DNA of 64,000 nt. Source: an uncultured Burkholderiaceae bacterium (GTDB taxonomy: Bacteria; Pseudomonadota; Gammaproteobacteria; Burkholderiales; Burkholderiaceae_F). The translations under genes and the position numbers were made by a program. This document shows, one piece after another, positions 8,282-15,543 of this stretch. The DNA is taken from assembly GCA_944390675.1 (NCBI GenBank), contig CALXQR010000002.1, forward strand, positions 62,001 to 126,000. Direction: 5' to 3'. A model generated the notes under the pieces. It ran no database searches. It worked only from the letters and a program-made list of their open reading frames with translations, and was not told the DNA's origin. Within the stretch, counting starts at the first letter, position 1. The number at the start of each line of letters is the position of its first letter.

Positions 8282-8304
8282 TATCGTTACACTTACATGA
8301 TACA
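8282..8304. promoter_or_regulatory. inverted repeat TGTATC-N11-GATACA
   Basis: TGTATC (8281-8285 region) and GATACA (8299-8304) are inverted about a GTTACACTTACAT spacer, in the only gap between members F and the small membrane gene. The spacer shares TTACACTTACA with the site at 4571-4590. This is a candidate operator or internal promoter region; no convincing hexamers are seen. Confidence 0.3.
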
Positions 8305-8310
8305 GTTACA

Positions 8311-8475
8311 CTAATGCCCGTCGGCGAAGATCAACGCCACTACTGAGCAGACAATAGAGCACAGGCCCGAAGCCACCAGCAGTGTGGCCGACATCTCGTC
8401 GCACGACAGCATGACAAACATCGCTATTAAAGAAAGCACCGCCAGCACGATGCCTATTGTGTTCGTCCTCATCAT
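8311..8475 (-). CDS. small two-helix membrane protein (54 aa)
   Basis: Starts MMRTNTIGIVLAVLSLIAMF after GGAGGAACTA. Two hydrophobic segments (residues 6-24 and 31-51) joined by a short CDEMSA turn. The ATG overlaps the stop of member G (TAATGATG), so it is translationally coupled. It interrupts the paralogue block. Small double-span proteins in phage early regions can be toxins, exclusion proteins or holin-like, but no specific similarity is recognised. Confidence 0.6.
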   Translation of the reverse strand: MMRTNTIGIVLAVLSLIAMFVMLSCDEMSATLLVASGLCSIVCSVVALIFADGH

Positions 8476-9056
8476 TAGTTCCTCCATCTTTCTTCCGCTT
8501 CTGCCATCCACCTCGCTGTGCTGCAGACAAGCCACATCTGTCTGAGCACGAAGGTAACGTCCTCTGTGCGAGGGATGGGTCTGTTGTAAGCGTTCTCGTC
8601 CTTCCACTCTTTGAGCTGATCCTTAATCTTAGCAGCCAGCTCTTTGTACGGCACGGTGTAGTTTGGAAAGATTCTGTCCCACACTTTAAAGCGCACCTCG
8701 GGTCTGCGCATCAGCCGACTCCGCATGGCAAAAAAGGCATCGTAGTACGTGCTGCAGTCGTAAGCTTCAATGTACGCTCTCGCCAGCGCACACGCAGCGT
8801 TGGCAAACCCCAGCTGAGTCAGCACACTGCGCGGTATCATATCTATAAACAGCCTAGCGTCGAACGCCATACTGCCATCTCTCTGCATGGCACTGGCGAT
8901 ATACTGCGAACAAGCGTGCACCCACAACTGCAACATCGCATCCTGCGTGTACGATCTCAGGTATGTACTCATGTTGGCCTCTGATAACAGAAACTCCAAG
9001 TACACCTCGTCGGCGAGCACCAATGGCGGTGCGTTTTCGGTTCTCACTGCGCCCAT
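8475..9056 (-). CDS. left-arm paralogue family member G (193 aa)
   Basis: Strong GGAGGGAGGC site before MGAVRTENAPP. Shares with H and I the opening pattern L-x(4)-[VL]-x-x-FLLS[DE], the central QRDGSMAFDARLFIDMI and the end segment PIPRTEDVTFVLRQMW. These three blocks occur in the same order and at similar spacing, the best evidence that G-J arose by duplication. Soluble and helical. Function unknown. Confidence 0.7.
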   Translation of the reverse strand: MGAVRTENAPPLVLADEVYLEFLLSEANMSTYLRSYTQDAMLQLWVHACSQYIASAMQRDGSMAFDARLFIDMIPRSVLTQLGFANAACALARAYIEAYDCSTYYDAFFAMRSRLMRRPEVRFKVWDRIFPNYTVPYKELAAKIKDQLKEWKDENAYNRPIPRTEDVTFVLRQMWLVCSTARWMAEAEERWRN

Positions 9057-9649
9057 GCCTCCCTCCGTTTCATCTCACCGGCCACACTCGTCGCCGTTTT
9101 AATCATGTTGAACAGTTTCCTTATGTCTTCTTCCGAAGCGGGCTGCACGCCATTGCGTCTTCTGCCGTTCCATATGGCCACGATCGTATTGACCCGCTCG
9201 TACACCCGCTTAAACGACGCTCGGTTATGCCACAGCTCGGCGAACACTTCCAGTCTCAGTGAAGGCACCTCACTTATCTGATACCACGCCTCATCATAGA
9301 AGTCATCCGCCTCGTCCTCGTACTTCTCCGCCGCATCGCCAAACCTCTCGCAAGCACCCCAGCTGATACTTTTGCGAAGCTCAAGCGCCAAGCTGGTATT
9401 GCTGAGCACATACAACGCTTTCTCCGGAAAGAGCCGCATGAGTGAGTTCACAGGAATATCCACTCTGTTATCCTTTCGTTTCTTATCGAAGTAAATCTGC
9501 GCAATGACCTGCGCCCATAGGCACTCCGTGCAATACAGGATATCGTCACTGCCACCATACGACTGCAGGTTCTTGTCACTCAGCAGGAAGTTGCACACCC
9601 CACGATACGTAAGCGTCAGGGTTGGCAATTCAGCTAAATCCTTACTCAT
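9044..9649 (-). CDS. left-arm paralogue family member H (201 aa)
   Basis: Start set at MSKDLAELPTLTL (9649), with AAGGAGACGAGG upstream. Blocks in family order: VCNFLLSDKNLQ, KKRKDNRVDIPVNSLMRLFP, and ASEEDIRKLFNMIKTATSVA near the C-terminus. An acidic patch (YEDEADDFYDEAW) is specific to this copy. Overlaps member G by 6 bases of shared sequence at the stop. Function unknown. Confidence 0.7.
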   Translation of the reverse strand: MSKDLAELPTLTLTYRGVCNFLLSDKNLQSYGGSDDILYCTECLWAQVIAQIYFDKKRKDNRVDIPVNSLMRLFPEKALYVLSNTSLALELRKSISWGACERFGDAAEKYEDEADDFYDEAWYQISEVPSLRLEVFAELWHNRASFKRVYERVNTIVAIWNGRRRNGVQPASEEDIRKLFNMIKTATSVAGEMKRREAWAQ

Positions 9650-9659
9650 CCTCGTCTCC

Positions 9660-10283
9660 TTAACCCCTGCCCATGCCATAGGCAGTCTGTGTCATGTCTT
9701 TTATCGCAAGGAACAATTTCCTCACGTCCTCTTTTTTGGGCTTTGGCACCTTGCTCGGCGACTCGAGTGTGTCGGCACAGCCAAAGGCATCCAACACCTG
9801 CAGCCAAACCTCGTCAAACTGCACCCAAGGGAAACTCGTCAGGCGCATCAGCAACAGCTTGCCATCCGCTGTTTCACTCACGTAACTGGAAAATGCACTC
9901 TTCAGATAATCTCTGTCGCAATACTTGTCGTAGGCTACCCGATATAAGGACTCGAAGAAGATGCACGCGATCTTGCTGTCGCACATATCGTAGGCCACCG
10001 ACCATGCATATTTATCCATAAGCTCTTTTATATCCAGAGGCACGGAGCCATCGTCCTTTATGTGATCCTTCGCATAATAGAAAACGGCATCTGCCCACAG
10101 TGCCACTTGCTGAACAGACAGATCGTCGTTTTCGTCGCCGGTTTTTATGATGGTGTCTGACAAAAAGAAATAAACCAGCTCATCAGGCGCAAGGACAAAA
10201 GCAGGTATATCGTCGAGGCGCTCTATGGGTGCCACCCGTTTTTCTGAAACGCCGTCCTTATATATCCATAGTTTCTTGCTCAT
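9660..10283 (-). CDS. left-arm paralogue family member I (207 aa)
   Basis: AGAGGAGCC precedes MSKKLWIYKDGVSEKR. The clearest family member: ELVYFFLSDTIIKTG, then HIKDDGSVPLDIKELMDKY, then FPWVQFDEVW, then PKKEDVRKLFLAIKDMTQTA. The first residues (MSKK..., MSKD...) resemble member H. The ATGA overlap with J shows coupling. Function unknown. Confidence 0.7.
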   Translation of the reverse strand: MSKKLWIYKDGVSEKRVAPIERLDDIPAFVLAPDELVYFFLSDTIIKTGDENDDLSVQQVALWADAVFYYAKDHIKDDGSVPLDIKELMDKYAWSVAYDMCDSKIACIFFESLYRVAYDKYCDRDYLKSAFSSYVSETADGKLLLMRLTSFPWVQFDEVWLQVLDAFGCADTLESPSKVPKPKKEDVRKLFLAIKDMTQTAYGMGRG

Positions 10284-10831
10284 ACTTGGCTCCTCTGTCT
10301 TTCCTTCATTTCAGTGGCAAGTGTGCAGGCCTCCCAAACAGTCATCACCACGTCGCTTATCTCCGCTCGCTTTGGAGCTTTATAAGTAACCGTGTTCGTA
10401 TGCAACGACTTAAAATGCTTAAACACTCGATTAGTCACAGCGCTAAGTTCTAAGTCCGATCCAACTGCCAAGCACAGCACTTCCAGCGTGTTATTTGCGT
10501 CAGAGGCCACAGCTTTGGCAATTTCCTCGCTATAGTGGCAGATTTCGATGCAGTCCATTCGGTAATGGAGAAGGTCTGCGACAAGTCCGTCTTCAATAAG
10601 CCATGTGCTGAAGCAGTACGCAAACTTCTTTGGAATATCCGCAGGATGCAAACAAATGTTCCCATTGATGTCCATACTCTCTCTTATCATTCTGTTGATC
10701 GCGCCTACCCAAAGATGCGTACACACATTCTTAGACTTGCGTATGTGCCACTCTGCAGCAAGGTCAAGAAGTTCTATTGGGTAAAGCTTCACAGGTTCGA
10801 TATCACATAATTTTTTATCATTTTTTGCCAT
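10280..10831 (-). CDS. left-arm paralogue family member J, first gene of leftward operon (183 aa)
   Basis: Start at MAKNDKKLCDIEP (10831), with AGGAGGACTGCG upstream and a promoter 31-60 bases upstream of it. Contains MDINGNICLHPADIPKKF and the end segment KAPKRAEISDVVMTVWEACT, the latter aligning with EDVRKLFLAIK of member I. Being first in the operon and directly below the iteron array, it will be the earliest-made member. Function unknown. Confidence 0.7.
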   Translation of the reverse strand: MAKNDKKLCDIEPVKLYPIELLDLAAEWHIRKSKNVCTHLWVGAINRMIRESMDINGNICLHPADIPKKFAYCFSTWLIEDGLVADLLHYRMDCIEICHYSEEIAKAVASDANNTLEVLCLAVGSDLELSAVTNRVFKHFKSLHTNTVTYKAPKRAEISDVVMTVWEACTLATEMKERQRSQV

Positions 10832-10861
10832 CGCAGTCCTCCTATAGGGTTCGAAATCTAT

Positions 10862-10891
10862 TATATAGGTGTTTGTGTAATCGTGTGTAAA
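10862..10891 (-). promoter_or_regulatory. leftward early promoter
   Basis: Read leftward: TTTACA (-35, 10891-10886), 18 bases, TATATA (-10, 10867-10862; a TATAAT starts two bases on). It points into member J and the whole leftward operon. The iteron array begins 16 bases behind the -35, a natural place for a repressor or activator to act. Confidence 0.6.
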
Positions 10892-10906
10892 TATATACAG
10901 GCTATA

Positions 10907-11124
10907 GCGCAAACGTAGTCTAAACATAGTACATCGGTAAGTTATAGCCAAAACATAGGTCAAACATATTACATCGTGTTAATAAAGCAGAAACGTGGCA
11001 CTGTATCCAAAACGTAGGGGAAACGCATTACATCGTCACGATATACAAGAAACGAAGAGTTGTAGCGGAAACGTAGTCTAAATATAGTGCTTCATATCTA
11101 TAAATTAGAAACGACATCCTACGA
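10907..11124. repeat. 59-bp iteron array
   Basis: Three 59-bp units start at 10947, 11006 and 11065, preceded by a partial unit at 10907 (40 bases before the next). Each unit has AAACGTAG-N3-AAAC(A/G)(T/C)A at an 11-bp step, then TTACATCG, then a third AAACG 29 bases on. Core octamers lie at 10911, 10922, 10951, 10962, 10991, 11010, 11021, 11050, 11069, 11080 and 11109. The helical-turn spacing suggests side-by-side binding of a protein on one DNA face: replication initiator or repressor. Confidence 0.75.
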
Positions 11125-11153
11125 CAGCTTCGTCCTAGGGTTTACCCTTGGTG

Positions 11154-11458
11154 TGCCACGGAAAGAGAAAAATTGTGCCACGAAACGAATTGTAAAAATT
11201 GTAAAAAAACAGTGGCTAAGTCCTTGTTTTTCTTAAATGTGCCACACTGCCACGGTTTTTTTAATTACTATCTCTTAAAAATAGATTTATATACATGGCA
11301 AATCGTAGTAGGACAGAGTAAAAAAACGACGAAAATATAAAAATTCAAAACATTTTCCGTGGCACCGTGGCACTTTTAGTTAAGTTATTGATTTATAAGG
11401 ACGGATTGTGCCATGGAAATTTTTACAATTTTCCCCACCTTGGCAACCCACCGTGGCA
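11154..11458. repeat. inverted clusters of TGCCACGG motif around AT-rich core
   Basis: TGCCACGG or a one- or two-base variant occurs at 11154, 11176, 11240 and 11248. The reverse form CCGTGGCA occurs at 11357, 11365, 11438 (CCTTGGCA) and 11451, with TGCCATGG at 11409. Forward copies are left and reverse copies mostly right of an AT-rich stretch (11256-11356). The symmetry about position 11,306 fits a replication origin or a dyad control region. No gene is seen in 10,832-11,674. Confidence 0.6.
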
Positions 11459-11590
11459 CTTAAAAAGTACGGGTTTACCCTTAATTTTCGATCGTCGTTA
11501 CCGTGATAGGTGAAATTTGAAAATTTCGGAAGGACAACATTACACAACTTAAAGTAATACTTTAACTTCATTTTTTGCGCATAAAAAATT

Positions 11591-11618
11591 ATTAGGACTA
11601 GGCTAGCCTAGTCCTAAT
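11591..11618 (-). terminator. perfect 28-bp palindrome, second terminator
   Basis: Half-site ATTAGGACTAGGCT followed immediately by its exact reverse complement. Read leftward it is followed by AATAATTTTTTATG, so as RNA it would end transcription from the gene at 11,675-12,403. As DNA it could also extrude or bind a dimer. It stands 16 bases after the first terminator. Confidence 0.55.
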
Positions 11619-11634
11619 ACAGGTTAAAAAATTA

Positions 11635-11660
11635 AGCCCTAGGGAACAATCCCTAGGGCT
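11635..11660 (-). terminator. rho-independent terminator of the 11,675-12,403 gene
   Basis: Perfect 11-bp stem AGCCCTAGGGA with a 4-base loop. Read leftward it is followed by TAATTTTTTAA. It begins 14 bases after the stop codon, and together with the palindrome beyond it insulates the iteron and dyad region from this gene. Confidence 0.8.
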
Positions 11661-11674
11661 CGGCAGATTAGCGA

Positions 11675-12403
11675 TTACGCTTTTTTATCCTTTTTGGGTT
11701 TCATCGCACAGGCGGGTAAGTCTGTGCTGAGTTTACCCTCTTTGAGCGCCTCGGCTAATGTCTGCTCCACCAATTCAAAATTGCACGCCACGTGCAGGAA
11801 AAATTGCGCCATATCGGGGCAGGGCTTTTTAGTCCTATTGCTCATGTTGACGAGGGCACAGATAGCCGCGTCGCGACCACCGTTAGCGAGCCATTTATCA
11901 GCCTCATCCTTATCGGCCTGATCTTTTTCGGCCTTGCGCGTCTTAGCGGACTTGACGGTGTTTTCATCGAACACCAGCGAATCGATGTACTGTTTCATCT
12001 TTTCCCAGGTATCAACACCAGCAGGCACCTTCATTAAATAAGGAACCTGTCGACCGTCTTTGTCGGTGGTGAATCGCACGCCACAGCGAACCGCAAAGGC
12101 CTTAACCATAGAAGCCCAGCGGGTCAGGGTGTAATCGCCCTCAGGATTCAACAAAGCGAGCAGGGGATAGGCAGAGCCTTCCGCCGTGCCGTTACCGTCC
12201 CAAATTGACTTAACAGCGTCGACAACCACAGGGCGAAGTTTGTCTTCGATCGTGCTGGTAAGACTGCATACCTTTTTGAGCATACCATCAGCGAGTGACT
12301 GGGCCTTGTCGGTCTTTTTATATGTGGTGGGCTCAACTTCAAACATCCATGCCTTAGCGGTCATCTTGGAAACAGCAGTTTGCGAAACAACATTATTTGT
12401 CAT
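11675..12403 (-). CDS. hypothetical phage protein (242 aa), stand-alone
   Basis: Starts MTNNVVSQTAVSKMTAKAWM after GGAGTTTTATT. It contains a long charged helix (KSAKTRKAEKDQADKDEADKW, residues about 150-170), a region rich in short hydrophobic helices, and a basic tail (KPKKDKKA). It is monocistronic, with its own terminators, and lies between the origin-like region and the late promoter. That position is typical of a phage regulator or single-strand/replication accessory protein, but no DNA-binding motif is recognisable. Confidence 0.7.
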   Translation of the reverse strand: MTNNVVSQTAVSKMTAKAWMFEVEPTTYKKTDKAQSLADGMLKKVCSLTSTIEDKLRPVVVDAVKSIWDGNGTAEGSAYPLLALLNPEGDYTLTRWASMVKAFAVRCGVRFTTDKDGRQVPYLMKVPAGVDTWEKMKQYIDSLVFDENTVKSAKTRKAEKDQADKDEADKWLANGGRDAAICALVNMSNRTKKPCPDMAQFFLHVACNFELVEQTLAEALKEGKLSTDLPACAMKPKKDKKA

Positions 12404-12454
12404 AATAAAACTCCATTAGTGGTTAGTAGTCGCACCGAGTACCAGTGCTTCAAT

Positions 12455-12475
12455 AGGATTAAACTTTTTAATCCT
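12455..12475. promoter_or_regulatory. operator-like inverted repeat
   Basis: AGGATTAAA, 3 bases, TTTAATCCT: a perfect 9-bp inverted repeat, 52 bases upstream of the 242-residue gene and between the two divergent transcription units. Its size and place fit an operator for a dimeric repressor. A GC-rich stretch with C7 and a CCCCC-ATGA-GGGGG element follows at 12,490-12,545. Confidence 0.45.
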
Positions 12476-12602
12476 TTCGCCTATTTACCTGACCCCCCCT
12501 ACCACCCTACCCACCCCCCATGAGGGGGCCAAGGGGGGCCGGGGCGGGGTCCTATTTATCTCAATCTCACAAAACAAAGGTCCATTTTTTAGCTTACACA
12601 TC

Positions 12603-12631
12603 TTGCCATACCTTATTTCTTCTGATATACT
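12603..12631 (+). promoter_or_regulatory. rightward (late operon) promoter
   Basis: TTGCCA (12603-12608), a 17-base spacer, and TATACT (12626-12631) preceded by TGA (extended -10). This is the best sigma70-type promoter in the prophage. It would start RNA at about 12,638, giving a leader of roughly 555 nt before the first rightward gene at 13193. Confidence 0.65.
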
Positions 12632-12637
12632 TCCTAT

Positions 12638-13192
12638 TACAGATTACAAGGACGGAACAGCCAAGTCTCCAAATGCACGGATATGGGCCGGAAGCAGTCC
12701 TTGGCGTCTGTGACCTGTGGCGGACGCTCCGTATGGGTGTCAGACATCGGGCCGCGTCTTTTTACGGGTTTGTCAGCGCGGCAGTCCGCCGACAGGTGTT
12801 TTTAGCAGTGGCTGTGGCAGGAACAGGCTTGGGGCCGAGTCATCCCCATCCTCTAAATGGACCTTTTAAAACTTGCCGCTTAAGGACGTCGTTTCTGGCC
12901 TGTTGGGGCGTCCTCCACTGCTAAGGGCGCCTGTTTTGCTGAAATTTACTTTGCGGCACCGCAGAGTGGGTTTTGAAGTTTTTAAATCAACGCTCTTTTA
13001 CTACGAACTGGCGCTCTTAAAAGCTATGGGCCGGAATTTTTCGCTAACAGACAGTTGGCGTGATTGCCTGATATGTTGAACCGGCCCGCCCTATACAGAG
13101 AGGACTGAGTGGAATGTTGCGGGATATTTTGGTGTCTTCACCCGCTAGCAGTTGCAGCCGCCTATGTCCTCTCTGTTCTGTAAGGAGGTTAC
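12638..13192 (+). ncRNA. candidate structured leader or non-coding RNA
   Basis: About 555 nt without a credible gene; open frames here have unlikely composition and no ribosome-binding site. Inverted repeats are frequent. TTAGCAGTGG (12802-12811) pairs with CCACTGCTAA (12915-12924), enclosing GGACG/CGTCC. TGTC-AGC-GCGG-CAGT-CCGC-C-GACA lies at 12771-12794. ACAGAGAGGAC (13095-13105) pairs with GTCCTCTCTGT (13166-13176), enclosing GGTG-TCTT-CACC. The last stem ends just before the AAGGAGG of the next gene. It could be a regulatory leader, a free RNA, or the packaging site beside the terminase genes. Confidence 0.5.
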
Positions 13193-13399
13193 ATGCCCGC
13201 TTCACCGCGAATTAACTTTGTGCTGACCGAGGAGCTCCGCAGCAGGCTGGATAAAGTCTGCAAGGAGACCGGGATGCCTTTGTCTTTGGTGATCCGCAAG
13301 GCGCTCGATGGCTACTTGTCTTTCTGTGAGGACAAGATGGCGCAGGCCGGCGGGTCCTTCAATATTGAAGCCGATACGCGAGGGCGTTACTGGAAATGA
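13193..13399 (+). CDS. ribbon-helix-helix protein, first gene of late operon (68 aa)
   Basis: Very strong TAAGGAGGTTAC before the ATG. The sequence PRINFVLTEELRSRLDKVCKETGMPLSLVIRKALDGYL has the strand-helix-helix layout of Arc/CopG/MetJ-type DNA-binding proteins (residues 5-42), with a short polar tail. It is directly in front of the small terminase gene, and its stop overlaps that gene's ATG by 4 bases. Likely an autoregulator or a DNA-recognition partner of the terminase; which one is not visible. Confidence 0.75.
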   Translation: MPASPRINFVLTEELRSRLDKVCKETGMPLSLVIRKALDGYLSFCEDKMAQAGGSFNIEADTRGRYWK

Positions 13400-13878
13400 C
13401 AGCCTCGACGAGTACTCCTGCCTTGAAAATCAATGCCGGGATGGCCTCCAAGTACCTCGACATGGACCCTAAATTTATTCTCGAATGTGCAACGGGCCTA
13501 GAGGAGTTGGAGGACATTGCCCCAAGGTGGGGGTATTCGGACGAGGACATTAAGTTCCTGTCGACGTTCAAGCCGTTTTTGGTGGAGGTCGATAAGGTCA
13601 AGAGCGAGCTCTATAAGAGCGGAAAGACGTTCCGGCTGAAAGCCGGTGTGATGGCAGACAACATATTAGAAAAAGTGTTTGAGGACGCCTTGCATGACGA
13701 CGTAGGCATCAACACGAGAATCGAGGTGTTGAAAGTGCTCTCCAAGCTTGGAGATCTGGAGCCTAAACAGAACAACGCCGCTGCTGCTCAAGGGTCTGGT
13801 TTCTCGATCAACATCAACCTCTCGGGCGTGCAGCCTGCCCCTCAAGTCATCGAGGTGAAAAGCGATGATGGACATTGA
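13396..13878 (+). CDS. putative terminase small subunit (160 aa)
   Basis: Position just before the large terminase, size and layout fit a small terminase: N-terminal helical part (INAGMASKYLDMDPKFILEC), then a long helix, then an oligomerising segment and a Gly/Ala/Gln-rich linker (QNNAAAAQGSGFSININLSG). It would recognise the packaging site and load the large subunit. The assignment is mainly by position; sequence alone is not decisive. ATGA-type overlaps with both neighbours. Confidence 0.55.
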   Translation: MTASTSTPALKINAGMASKYLDMDPKFILECATGLEELEDIAPRWGYSDEDIKFLSTFKPFLVEVDKVKSELYKSGKTFRLKAGVMADNILEKVFEDALHDDVGINTRIEVLKVLSKLGDLEPKQNNAAAAQGSGFSININLSGVQPAPQVIEVKSDDGH

Positions 13879-14095
13879 TCTGTGGTACACGGACAAGACG
13901 ATGACGGTCCGCAAGGAGACGCTGAGGCTCTTGGACTGGATGCGTGAGAACATCGAGGCTGACCGGGCGATGAAGACGCCCGTGTCGCCTGTGCAGATCA
14001 TGGTCATTGGCGAGTCAGGCCGCAAAGAACTTCGCCGCATGCTGCTGAGCAAGGCGTACCGCGACGAGATCATGCAATGGTTGGATGAGCAGTAA
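13865..14095 (+). CDS. hypothetical small phage protein (76 aa)
   Basis: Starts MMDIDLWYTDKTMTVRKETL after GAGGTG. Helical and basic (ESGRKELRRMLLSKAYRDEIMQWL). It lies between the presumed small and large terminase genes, overlapping the large one by one base. May assist packaging. No family recognised. Confidence 0.6.
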   Translation: MMDIDLWYTDKTMTVRKETLRLLDWMRENIEADRAMKTPVSPVQIMVIGESGRKELRRMLLSKAYRDEIMQWLDEQ

Positions 14096-15543
14096 TGGCA
14101 ACGGTAAATTACACCCCTCCCAACTCGCTCTTGGACTTCTTTGTTAGCGATGCCTTTGTGTCGCTGGTGGTGGGTCCTGTGGGCTCAACGAAGACATCGG
14201 CGGCCATTATGAAGATTGCGTACCACGCCAAGCGCATGGCTCCCTGCACGGATGGCATCCGCCGCAGCCGCTGCTGCTGGGTGCGTAACACCAACGAGCA
14301 GTTGAAGGACACGAGCATCCCGGACTTCATGAAATGGTTCCCGCCCGGCGTGGCGGGCGAGTGGAAGGCCACGGATAAAAAGTTCATGCTGCGCTTCGAT
14401 GATGTTGAGTGTGAGATTCTCTTCCGCGGCTTGGACGACAAGAACGACGTCAGACGGTTGCTGTCCTTGCAGCTGTCCTTCGCTGTGCTGGATGAATTCC
14501 GTGAAATCGACCCTGAAATCTATAAAGCACTGCAGGGGCGTATTGGGCGTTATCCGGACAAGATGTTGGTGCCTCCGCGCGAGGAATGGGGCAACGACCT
14601 CAAGGGCAACCCGATTGGCGGATGCGTGACTGATGCCGGGCAGAACAACGCCCATATGTGGGGTGCGACCAACCCCCCTGATATGGATACCTTTTGGGAG
14701 CAGCTCTTAACGAGCCCGCCTAAAAACGTGCACGTGACGCTGCAGCCTGACGCGCTGAGCGACCAAGCGGACTGGCTCAAGTACCTCCCGGAAAACTACT
14801 ACGAGAACCTCTGTGAGGGTAAGGACGAGGACTGGGTGGACGTGTACGTCCGCAACAAGTTCGGTAAGAGCTTGGCGGGTAAGCCTGTGTTCAGGAGCTT
14901 CAGCAAGCCCCTGCATGTGGCCTCGCAGGAGCTGGTGCCGATTTATAACAGCGCGAATCCTTTGATTATCGGAATGGACGTGGCCCTGCACCCGGCCGCG
15001 ACACTGGGTCAGTTAGACCCGACGGGGCGGCTCTTGGTATACGAGAGTTTCGCCGCTGAGGGTATGGGTGCATTGCGCTTTGTGCGGGAGCGGTTAAAAC
15101 CTGTGCTCGCCCGACGCTTCTACGGCATGAGTTATTTGGTGGTGGTTGACCCCGCCGCTAACACACGAGCTCAGACCGATGAACGAACTGTCTTGGAAGT
15201 GTTGGAAGCGGAAGGGTTCAATGTGGTGACGGCGCCGACCAACGCCCTGCAGCCGCGCATTTCTGCAGTTGACAGCTACTTGACACGCGTGGTGGACGGA
15301 AAGGCCGGTATTCTCATTGACCCATATCACTGCGAGGACCTGATCGCCGCTCTGCTGAGCAAGTACCGCTACCGCATGAGGCGCACCGGCGAGATCGAGG
15401 ACAAGCCTGAAAAGCTTCACCCTTGGTCTGACTTAGCCGACTCTTTGGAATATTTATGCCTGCAGACCGACACATCGGGCCTGTTCAATCAGGAGCCCCC
15501 TGTCGCGCCTGAAATTCATCATGTGGGGTACATGTATGTCTGA
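14095..15543 (+). CDS. terminase large subunit (482 aa)
   Basis: ATP-driven DNA packaging motor and nuclease. The ATPase domain has a modified Walker A GPVGSTKT at residues 27-34 and a Walker B AVLDE ending at E134. The RNase H-like nuclease domain begins with IIGMDVALHP, where D295 would bind metal, and continues with YLVVVDPAAN. Length is normal for the family. It overlaps the small genes on both sides, consistent with one late transcript. Acts at the portal vertex during head filling. Confidence 0.92.
   Translation: MATVNYTPPNSLLDFFVSDAFVSLVVGPVGSTKTSAAIMKIAYHAKRMAPCTDGIRRSRCCWVRNTNEQLKDTSIPDFMKWFPPGVAGEWKATDKKFMLRFDDVECEILFRGLDDKNDVRRLLSLQLSFAVLDEFREIDPEIYKALQGRIGRYPDKMLVPPREEWGNDLKGNPIGGCVTDAGQNNAHMWGATNPPDMDTFWEQLLTSPPKNVHVTLQPDALSDQADWLKYLPENYYENLCEGKDEDWVDVYVRNKFGKSLAGKPVFRSFSKPLHVASQELVPIYNSANPLIIGMDVALHPAATLGQLDPTGRLLVYESFAAEGMGALRFVRERLKPVLARRFYGMSYLVVVDPAANTRAQTDERTVLEVLEAEGFNVVTAPTNALQPRISAVDSYLTRVVDGKAGILIDPYHCEDLIAALLSKYRYRMRRTGEIEDKPEKLHPWSDLADSLEYLCLQTDTSGLFNQEPPVAPEIHHVGYMYV

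Noticed and set aside
10907-11124. CRISPR array at the 59-bp repeats (and the 23-bp repeats at 48,684)
   Set aside because: Units are adjacent and internally similar with no unique spacers, and there are no cas genes.
12520-13079. Two open frames (134 and 68 codons) in the gap before the terminase operon
   Set aside because: No ribosome-binding sites, odd Cys/Trp/His-rich composition, and they run through strong inverted repeats. Better explained as non-coding sequence.
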